A stretch of 64,000 nt of DNA from Francisella frigiditurris (GTDB taxonomy: Bacteria; Pseudomonadota; Gammaproteobacteria; Francisellales; Francisellaceae), in NCBI RefSeq assembly GCF_001880225.1, contig NZ_CP009654.1:1791435-1855434 (forward strand), given 5' to 3'. Shown here one piece after another: positions 9,510 to 16,138 of the stretch (the stretch's first letter is position 1; each line of letters starts with the position of its first letter). Under the pieces are notes generated by a model. The model saw nothing but the letters and a program-made list of their open reading frames with translations, had not been told where the DNA came from and did no database searches. A program made the translations under genes and the position numbers.

Positions 9510-10151
9510 AGCTTCAAGCTCTTTAGAATCTTTTGCTATATATTTTGCCTTAGCTAAAACATTTTCTCTTTGAGCATGTTCTGCATAAGCTACAAATTTG
9601 TCTACATACCCTTTTTCATAAAGCTGATAATCAGTATAGCCATCCCCAACAACTATACTTTCGATATTTTTAAACTTGTCTTTAATTTTATCCATAGCAG
9701 TAGTTTTTGATTCTGCCGCACCATTACTTGAATTTAATTTAATAAATTCTCCTTTACCGTCCCACTCAACTTCAACAGCATAGATATTTTCTTTAGGTAT
9801 ATTCAAATGTTCAGCGAATGGCCTAATAGAATCAGCTAATCCCCCACTAAATATCCAAACATTATATTTATATTTGTGCATTTTATTTATTAGCTCTACC
9901 ATACCTTTAGAAAAAATATTAGGACAATAAGATTTAACAAAATTATCTATTGCCTTTTTAGTGGGCTTCGCTATAGCCAACCTTTTCTCCAAAGAGGTTT
10001 TAAAGTCAATATCACCACTCATACCCATGTTTGTAATTTTCTCAATTTCAATAAGCTTTTGTGGCTCTTGAGCTAAAATTGGTTCTAAAAGAATTTCTAA
10101 CGACTCTCCTTTTATCAAAGTAGAATCAAAATCAAAAATAATATTTTTCAT
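9498..10151 (-). CDS. HAD-family phosphatase, phosphoserine-phosphatase-like
   Basis: A 217-residue cytoplasmic haloacid-dehalogenase-type hydrolase. Motif I is FDFDSTLI at residues 6-13 with the nucleophile Asp, motif II is the Ser in WIFSGGL, and motif III is VVGDGYTDYQL. A small helical cap sits between motifs I and II, as in subclass IB (SerB-like) enzymes. Phosphoserine is the likeliest substrate, but other small phosphate esters are possible because the neighbours give no pathway context. Convergent with the DUF475 gene, overlapping its last 12 nt. About 220 nt of AT-rich sequence separates it from the upstream carotenoid oxygenase gene. Confidence 0.82.
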   Translation of the reverse strand: MKNIIFDFDSTLIKGESLEILLEPILAQEPQKLIEIEKITNMGMSGDIDFKTSLEKRLAIAKPTKKAIDNFVKSYCPNIFSKGMVELINKMHKYKYNVWIFSGGLADSIRPFAEHLNIPKENIYAVEVEWDGKGEFIKLNSSNGAAESKTTAMDKIKDKFKNIESIVVGDGYTDYQLYEKGYVDKFVAYAEHAQRENVLAKAKYIAKDSKELEALLF

Positions 10152-10326
10152 TTAACTTCTGCACTTATAGTAAATCTAATTTAATATTTTAAAATAAAGC
10201 TTATACATTTTATTTATTAGATCATATCAATTTCTTTTATAAATATATCCATACGGATTAATTATTCAATAAAGTTTTATTAACTTACGCAAAACTTAAC
10301 CCTACAAAGGATGTATAAATAATAAA

Positions 10327-10344
10327 GGGAGTTAATCAACTCCC
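10327..10344 (-). terminator. Intrinsic terminator after the carotenoid oxygenase gene
   Basis: A perfect 7-bp inverted repeat GGGAGTT/AACTCCC with a 4-nt loop, 28 nt past the stop of the minus-strand carotenoid oxygenase gene. Read in that direction it is followed by TTTATTATTTAT, giving the U-rich tail of a rho-independent terminator. The opposite side is also A/T-rich, so a weak bidirectional effect is possible. The rest of the 10152-10371 gap shows no other structure that I could recognise. Confidence 0.7.
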
Positions 10345-10371
10345 AATAAATTTCTTTCTAATTCTTTCTTT

Positions 10372-11787
10372 TTATTTCAAATAAATACCATGTAAAGAAA
10401 AAGGTATCTTTATTGGTAAATATGCTTTATATAAAAGTGTTAAATCTTTTGCATTCAAAATACTAATATAAGATAAATCTTTTTTAGCATCCAAAACATT
10501 AATAAAAATCACACCATCATCTTCATCAATAACTTCAGGCTTTTTAATGAAGATTGGTTCTGAAACATACTCTCCCTTTTTAAAGAAGCATATATCTTCT
10601 TGATTATTTTCTAAGTCAATTTTTACTATTCCATTAAAGAATTCTTCTGGAGTATTCTTATTTTGCACAGCAGCATAAACGTATTTATATTCTTTTGTTA
10701 AAAATTCTGGATTAATTCTTGGAAATTCAAGATTTTGTTTATTTAAAAAAATACATTCACTTTTTTTAGTTAAAATATCTACTTCATATCTTCTTAATTC
10801 AGTTCTCATCATAAAAGAGCCTGTTTTTATTTTATCCAGATATAAATTATCATAAGGATTTAGCTCATCTAAATAAGCAACTATATCTAAGTTAACGAAG
10901 CCATCTTTTTCATATGCATTAACTGAATGTAAAAACAGCATTCGTTCTGAATCAATTTTAGAAATCTCTCCACTACTTCTATCAATAAAAATAAACTCAC
11001 ATCTAGCATCTTTTTTATAATATAAACTTTCATTAAATGTTTTTGTTAAAAAAGAAGTTGCTCTTGCTCGTAGTGGACCAGCATATAAAATAATATAATT
11101 TTTAGTCAAAAACAAACTATGAGAATAAAAGAAATCTTTGCTTTTAAACTTACAAATAATGTCTCTCTTTTCTTCTTCGTTTTTCATTCTGAAAATACTA
11201 TACTCAAAGTCCTTTCCAATACTTACAGCAAAATTAAACTGTTCTTTTGTATCTGGATCATATTGAGGATGAGCACAAGTGATTTGACCTTTTATATCAT
11301 CATTAAAGCTATATTCCCCCGAAGTTGAAATACCGTCATTATCAAGTTTTATGGTATTGGTTACTTCTGTTATAGCAAGTAAATTTTTCCCTGCTTTCAT
11401 AAAGTTAACATTGCAGCTAGGTCTTTCTTTACTTATCTTTAGTATACGCTTAATTGATGTAAGTATTTTTTGGAACTTATTCTTTGGAGATAATGTAGCA
11501 AATTCATCGAATAACATCTTATTTTTAAGATTAGCCCTATATTGTGGTGATTTTAAAAATGAATTACTAAAAACAATATCTTTATCTATCTTTTCAAATT
11601 TATAAACCATTGCTAAGCCATCAAACCAATGATTTAACTTTTGATTTCCTATATTAAATTTTGCTGGGCCTATTCTTAAGATTTTCCCATCAAACCAATT
11701 TGGTAAATTATCAACTTCTGGATTTAATGAAATATCTTTACACTCTTGAGTTACGTTGTCTAAACCTTTCAAATAAAACTGATTCAT
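10372..11787 (-). CDS. Carotenoid oxygenase (RPE65/CCD family)
   Basis: A 471-residue non-haem iron dioxygenase that should cleave a conjugated double bond in a carotenoid, apocarotenoid or related substrate. All four iron-ligand histidines of the family have good candidates: CAHPQYDP, FYSHSLFLT, LFLHSVNAYE, and SLHGIYL at the extreme C-terminus. The N-terminal part carries ILRIGPAKF and NHWFDGLAMVY, matching the family's RNGPN..HWFDGDGM region. No carotenoid synthesis gene (crtE, crtB, crtI) or rhodopsin is in the window, so the substrate is open. It has its own downstream terminator and is divergent from the ABC transporter operon. An isolated accessory gene. Confidence 0.88.
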   Translation of the reverse strand: MNQFYLKGLDNVTQECKDISLNPEVDNLPNWFDGKILRIGPAKFNIGNQKLNHWFDGLAMVYKFEKIDKDIVFSNSFLKSPQYRANLKNKMLFDEFATLSPKNKFQKILTSIKRILKISKERPSCNVNFMKAGKNLLAITEVTNTIKLDNDGISTSGEYSFNDDIKGQITCAHPQYDPDTKEQFNFAVSIGKDFEYSIFRMKNEEEKRDIICKFKSKDFFYSHSLFLTKNYIILYAGPLRARATSFLTKTFNESLYYKKDARCEFIFIDRSSGEISKIDSERMLFLHSVNAYEKDGFVNLDIVAYLDELNPYDNLYLDKIKTGSFMMRTELRRYEVDILTKKSECIFLNKQNLEFPRINPEFLTKEYKYVYAAVQNKNTPEEFFNGIVKIDLENNQEDICFFKKGEYVSEPIFIKKPEVIDEDDGVIFINVLDAKKDLSYISILNAKDLTLLYKAYLPIKIPFSLHGIYLK

Positions 11788-11939
11788 CTAATCTCCTCAT
11801 TCACTTTTTTCCTCAAAAACATAGTAACATTTAAGCTACGTTTTTTTAACTATTTTGATTTACCTAAATATTGCTTTATCTTTTAAAAAAAATTACTTAT
11901 TATTAACGTCACTAAATCTTATTTGCTGAAGGTTTGAAG

Positions 11940-13058
11940 ATGTCTAAAACTCCTAAAAAACCCTTGGTTACTATAAAGAACCTATCAAAACAGTTTGACG
12001 ACGGTCATTTGGCAGTAGATAGCATCAACTTAGATGTTTATCCTAAAGAATTTTTTTCACTACTTGGAGGGTCTGGTAGTGGTAAAAGTACCTTATTACG
12101 AATGCTTGCCGGATTTGAAAAACCTACTGATGGTAAAATCATTATTGATGGTGTTGATATGTCAAATATCCCGCCGTATAAAAGACCTGTAAACATGATG
12201 TTTCAATCATATGCACTATTCCCTCATATGACAATTAAACAAAATATTATGTTTGGCTTAAAGCAAGACAGATTACCAAAAGAAGATATAGAAAAAAGAA
12301 CAAATGCTGCTCTTAAAATTATTAAAATGGAGCATCTTGCAAAAAGAAAGCCTCATCAACTTTCTGGTGGTCAAAGACAAAGAGTTGCATTAGCAAGATG
12401 TCTTGCAAAAAGGCCTAAACTAATATTACTAGATGAGCCTCTATCTGCTTTAGATAAAAACCTAAGAGATCAAATGCAGTTTGAACTTGTTGATATCCAA
12501 GAACAAACAGGTAGCACATTTATCATGGTAACTCATGATCAAGAAGAAGCTATGACAATGTCAACTAGAATAGGAATCATGTCTGATGGTTGGCTAGAAC
12601 AAGTAAGTCCTCCATCAGAGATTTATGAATTCCCTAAAAGTAAATTTGTAGCTAACTTCATTGGTAAAAGTGCTATCTTTGAAGGCAGAATTAGCAAAAC
12701 CTCAAAAAATAAGAGCGTAATTGAATCAGATGAAGCTAAAACCTCATTCATATTAGAAAGAAATATAGATGGCGTAGAAGACCAAGAAATATGGGTAGGA
12801 TTAAGACCTGAAAAGATATTCATTGATAAAGAAAAACCAGAAGATTATGATCCCAAAAAACCTGTAAACTGTATCAAAGGAGTAGTCGAAGATATTGCTT
12901 ACTTAGGTGGACTATCTACATATCACGTAAGAACTGAAGGTGGCAAAATAGTTAAATCTACGGACTTTAATATAGAAAGAAATGCTGACCATCCTTCATG
13001 GGGTGATGAAGTATATCTGACTTGGGAATCACAAAATATAATGGTGCTATATTCATAA
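11940..13058 (+). CDS. potG: Polyamine-type ABC transporter ATPase (PotA/PotG)
   Basis: ATP-binding subunit of an importer for spermidine or putrescine. The 372-residue protein has Walker A GGSGSGKST, the signature LSGGQRQRVALAR, Walker B LILLDEPLSALD and switch histidine in VTHDQEE, then a C-terminal TOBE-like domain from about residue 245. The frame is open from a TTG at 11934, but GAAGG lies 7 nt before the ATG at 11940, which is therefore chosen. The permease gene overlaps its stop by one base (TAATG). The permeases resemble PotH and PotI, so PotG is a slightly better name than PotA; the distinction is not certain. Confidence 0.88.
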   Translation: MSKTPKKPLVTIKNLSKQFDDGHLAVDSINLDVYPKEFFSLLGGSGSGKSTLLRMLAGFEKPTDGKIIIDGVDMSNIPPYKRPVNMMFQSYALFPHMTIKQNIMFGLKQDRLPKEDIEKRTNAALKIIKMEHLAKRKPHQLSGGQRQRVALARCLAKRPKLILLDEPLSALDKNLRDQMQFELVDIQEQTGSTFIMVTHDQEEAMTMSTRIGIMSDGWLEQVSPPSEIYEFPKSKFVANFIGKSAIFEGRISKTSKNKSVIESDEAKTSFILERNIDGVEDQEIWVGLRPEKIFIDKEKPEDYDPKKPVNCIKGVVEDIAYLGGLSTYHVRTEGGKIVKSTDFNIERNADHPSWGDEVYLTWESQNIMVLYS

Positions 13059-13939
13059 TGGATAAATCAAATAGAAACTTAAGAAATACTTTGGTTTATT
13101 TGTTACCATTTTCATGGTTTATTATATTTTTACTTGTACCATTCATATTTGTACTAGGTATAAGCTTTACACTTCCTGCTAACGGAACTCCTCCAGTTAC
13201 TCCTATTATACTATTTAAAGATGATACGCTACATTTCACACTTTATTTAAAGAACTATTTAGAGCTACTACACTATAACTTAATTTTTACAGCACTCTAT
13301 GACTCAATAAAAGTAGCTTTAATCACTACTATATTATGTATTCTAATAGGTTATCCTATGGCTTTAGCTTTATCTAGAGCAAAGCAAAACACTCAAATAT
13401 TCTTCTTAGTACTTATAATTATTCCTTACTGGACTTCATTCTTACTTAGAACATATGCATGGGTAACTTTATTAGGCAACCATAAACTAAATCAATTTCT
13501 AATGAGTCTAGGACTTCCTAGTATGGCATTGTTGTATAATGATTTTTCAATGTATTTAGGTATGGTGTATTGTTACTTACCATTTTTAGTATTACCACTT
13601 TATAGCACATTAATTAAAATTGACCCAATCCTTTATGATGCTGCTGAAGATCTTGGTTCAAAACCAATAAACTCTTTCTTTAAAATAACTCTTCCCTTAT
13701 CTATGCCTGGTCTTATTTCTGGAAGTTTATTAATTTTTGTTCCAGCAGTTGGAGAAGTAGTAGTACCTCAAATCATGGGTGGAAAAAATACGCTAATGAT
13801 AGGTAACATCATTTGGGAAGAGTTCTTCACATCTAATAATTGGGGAATTTCTGCTGCAATCTCTATGCTACTAATTATAATTCTTGCAATTCCTATCTTA
13901 TGGATGCAAAGAATACAGTCTAAACAAACTTTTGTTTAG
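13058..13939 (+). CDS. potH: Polyamine-type ABC transporter permease (PotB/PotH)
   Basis: First membrane subunit of the transporter, 293 residues with about six helices. The frame reaches back to 13022, but the ATG at 13058 overlaps the ATPase stop in a TAATG arrangement typical of translational coupling and gives a normal N-terminus MDKSNRNLRNTL. The EAA-type loop that docks on the ATPase is visible as YDAAEDLGSKPINSFFKITL. The segment RTYAWVTLLG is well conserved in PotB/PotH. It acts in the inner membrane with the next gene product. Substrate assignment to polyamines rests on family resemblance only. Confidence 0.88.
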   Translation: MDKSNRNLRNTLVYLLPFSWFIIFLLVPFIFVLGISFTLPANGTPPVTPIILFKDDTLHFTLYLKNYLELLHYNLIFTALYDSIKVALITTILCILIGYPMALALSRAKQNTQIFFLVLIIIPYWTSFLLRTYAWVTLLGNHKLNQFLMSLGLPSMALLYNDFSMYLGMVYCYLPFLVLPLYSTLIKIDPILYDAAEDLGSKPINSFFKITLPLSMPGLISGSLLIFVPAVGEVVVPQIMGGKNTLMIGNIIWEEFFTSNNWGISAAISMLLIIILAIPILWMQRIQSKQTFV

Positions 13940-13953
13940 AAGGAGTTGAAATT

Positions 13954-14766
13954 ATGAAGAAACTTAATTTTAGCAATATCGTCTTAATTCTAGGAATTAT
14001 TTTTCTCTATGTTCCTTTAATAATTCTGGTTGTCTTTTCATTCAGTGATTCAGCCATTATTAACCTATGGGGAGGCTTTACTCTTGACTGGTATAGAGAG
14101 TTGGCTGACGATTTAGACATTATAAATGCTGCTTTAGTTAGTTTGAAAATTGCTATTCTTGCATCAATAATATCTACTATACTAGGAACCATTGTTGCTT
14201 ATGCTATTACTAGATTTACATTTTTTCGTACAAGAAACTTTTTATATGGACTAGTAGCAACGCCTCTAGTACTACCAGATATTATTCTTGGTGTGGCACT
14301 ATTACTTACTTTCTCTAGCTTCCAACAACTTATCGGCTGGCCTCATGAGAGAGGTACAACAACCGTTGTTATTGCACATGTAACAATGTGTACAGCTTAT
14401 GTAGCAATTGTTATGCAATCTAGGATAGCAAGCTTAGATATATCTCTTGAAGAAGCAGCTCTTGATTTAGGTGCAGGCCCTACTAAGACCTTTTTCTTTG
14501 TAATGCTACCTCAATTAATGCCTTCGTTAATCACCTCAGCTTTACTTACTTTTACGCTATCAATAGATGACCTTGTAATTACAGAGTTCGTGGCAGGAAG
14601 TGATAACCCTACTTTACCAATGTATATCTATTCAACAGTAAAAAATGGACCAACGCCTGAAATAAATGCTTTAGCAACTATTATGATAGCTATAATAATA
14701 ATAGCTGTAGTAACTGGTATGATAATCCTTTCAAAACTAAATAAAAATACATCTGGAAAAAAATAA
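13954..14766 (+). CDS. potI: Polyamine-type ABC transporter permease (PotC/PotI)
   Basis: Second membrane subunit, 270 residues with about six helices. A strong AAGGAG precedes the ATG by 9 nt. The ATPase-docking loop reads LEEAALDLGAGPTKTFFFVMLP, and the segment SLKIAILASIISTILGT is typical of PotC/PotI. It lies 14 nt after the potH stop in the same operon. The next gene downstream is a signalling protein with its own promoter; no potD/potF binding protein follows or precedes the operon within this window, so that component must be encoded elsewhere or be absent. Confidence 0.88.
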   Translation: MKKLNFSNIVLILGIIFLYVPLIILVVFSFSDSAIINLWGGFTLDWYRELADDLDIINAALVSLKIAILASIISTILGTIVAYAITRFTFFRTRNFLYGLVATPLVLPDIILGVALLLTFSSFQQLIGWPHERGTTTVVIAHVTMCTAYVAIVMQSRIASLDISLEEAALDLGAGPTKTFFFVMLPQLMPSLITSALLTFTLSIDDLVITEFVAGSDNPTLPMYIYSTVKNGPTPEINALATIMIAIIIIAVVTGMIILSKLNKNTSGKK

Positions 14767-14810
14767 TAATCTTTTCTAATAACTATTTCTTAGTCTCTAA
14801 AATTATATCT

Positions 14811-14840
14811 TTGCATTATCTAGCATACTAAATGTATAAT
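14811..14840 (+). promoter_or_regulatory. Sigma70-type promoter for the TackOD1-like gene
   Basis: TTGCAT at 14811-14816 and a consensus TATAAT at 14835-14840, separated by 18 nt, 30 nt before the ATG of the zinc-cluster protein. An AAGG Shine-Dalgarno lies 8 nt before that ATG. The promoter explains separate expression from the pot operon. Judged by eye in an AT-rich background. Confidence 0.5.
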
Positions 14841-14870
14841 TTTTATAGAACATCAAAAAAGGTATAAGTA

Positions 14871-16121
14871 ATGTTTTCTGACAAATCTAAAGTAGCTATA
14901 TTTGGTGATATTGGAGAAGATATAAGACAAGAACTGAAATGTGAAATCAAAGATTTTCCAGAAGCTAAAGAAGATCAATTTCATTTATCTTTAGCTTATA
15001 ATGCTGTTGATGCTGTCATTGTTAATATAAGAGATCAATCTTCATTACTTAATACAATATATGATATCAGATCACATGTTAACACATATTTAATACCTAT
15101 TTTCTGCATCAACTCTGAAGACGAAAAGTTTGTCGACAAACAATATTCTGATTTTGAAACATTTAAAGAATATATCAATGTAATAGGACAAGAACGCTCT
15201 AGTTTAGGCAATAGAAAACATATAGTTGATAGAGCTAAGAGAGACTGGCAATTTAGATTAATAACCTATTTATATACAAGAAAAGTATATGATAAAAGCT
15301 TAGATGCTTACCTTAATGAAGAGTCTGATTCTTTATTTAGTTATCCACTAATAGAGATTTTTAGCAATAAAAAGAATAGCTATCAGGAATGGTTATCAGA
15401 GTTAGAGTCTAGTGAATTTATTAAAGTTAAAAATATAGTTAAATCATATTTATGTTGTAATAAATGCTCATCGGCTCATTTAATTTTTTCAGAATGCTGC
15501 CCCTATTGTAAAAATGAAAGCTTATCTAATGATAATACTTCTAATCATCTATGCAATAAGTGTAACAATAGCTTTAAAGAGACAAACATAATTTCTTCAT
15601 GTTTAGAGTGTAAAGCAGTTTCTGATATACATAACTTAGCAAAACTAAAGGTTTATAACTATGAGATAACTGACAAAGCTGAGAACTATATAAGAATAGA
15701 TATTGATCATGCTTTATGTGTTTTTGATAATATAAATTATGTTTCTCCAGATTTTTTTTATAGCATGCTTGAGTGGAACTCTAATATGCAATACAGAAAT
15801 AAAGAATATGTATTTTCTTTAGTAAAAATAAGTGTAATAGAAAAATTAGATATTGAGCAAGTAGATAATTTTGCTAAAGGTGTAAAGAGTATTCTACGTA
15901 AAACAGATATGCTGACTCGCATATCTGAAAGAAACATATGGATATGGTTACCAAATACTCTTAAAGATGGTGGTTTAATAGTTTTGGATAGATTAAAGAA
16001 AACTATGTTATCAGAAAATGTCAATGTGGAGGATATCGCAAATATAAGATTATTTTTCTCTGAAGACTTAGGTAAAATTGAAAATGCTAAGAATATTATT
16101 GAAAAGTTAATTAATCAATAA
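14871..16121 (+). CDS. Zinc-cluster (TackOD1-like) protein with degenerate GGDEF domain
   Basis: A 416-residue soluble protein with no signal peptide. Residues 1 to about 120 resemble a receiver-like or alpha/beta N-terminal domain. Residues 195-250 hold a dense Cys/His cluster (CCNKC, CCPYC, H.CNKC, CLEC) fitting the TackOD1 zinc-binding output domain. Residues about 260-416 look like a GGDEF fold. The catalytic motif is replaced by SERNI (352-356), but the inhibitory-site motif RxxD is kept as RKTD (343-346) at exactly the usual five-residue spacing. It is therefore unlikely to make c-di-GMP and may bind it. It faces a GGDEF-EAL protein tail to tail, 17 nt apart. The TackOD1 assignment is by pattern; function is inferred. 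Confidence 0.6.
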   Translation: MFSDKSKVAIFGDIGEDIRQELKCEIKDFPEAKEDQFHLSLAYNAVDAVIVNIRDQSSLLNTIYDIRSHVNTYLIPIFCINSEDEKFVDKQYSDFETFKEYINVIGQERSSLGNRKHIVDRAKRDWQFRLITYLYTRKVYDKSLDAYLNEESDSLFSYPLIEIFSNKKNSYQEWLSELESSEFIKVKNIVKSYLCCNKCSSAHLIFSECCPYCKNESLSNDNTSNHLCNKCNNSFKETNIISSCLECKAVSDIHNLAKLKVYNYEITDKAENYIRIDIDHALCVFDNINYVSPDFFYSMLEWNSNMQYRNKEYVFSLVKISVIEKLDIEQVDNFAKGVKSILRKTDMLTRISERNIWIWLPNTLKDGGLIVLDRLKKTMLSENVNVEDIANIRLFFSEDLGKIENAKNIIEKLINQ

Positions 16122-16138
16122 TAACTCTTTCCATTAAG

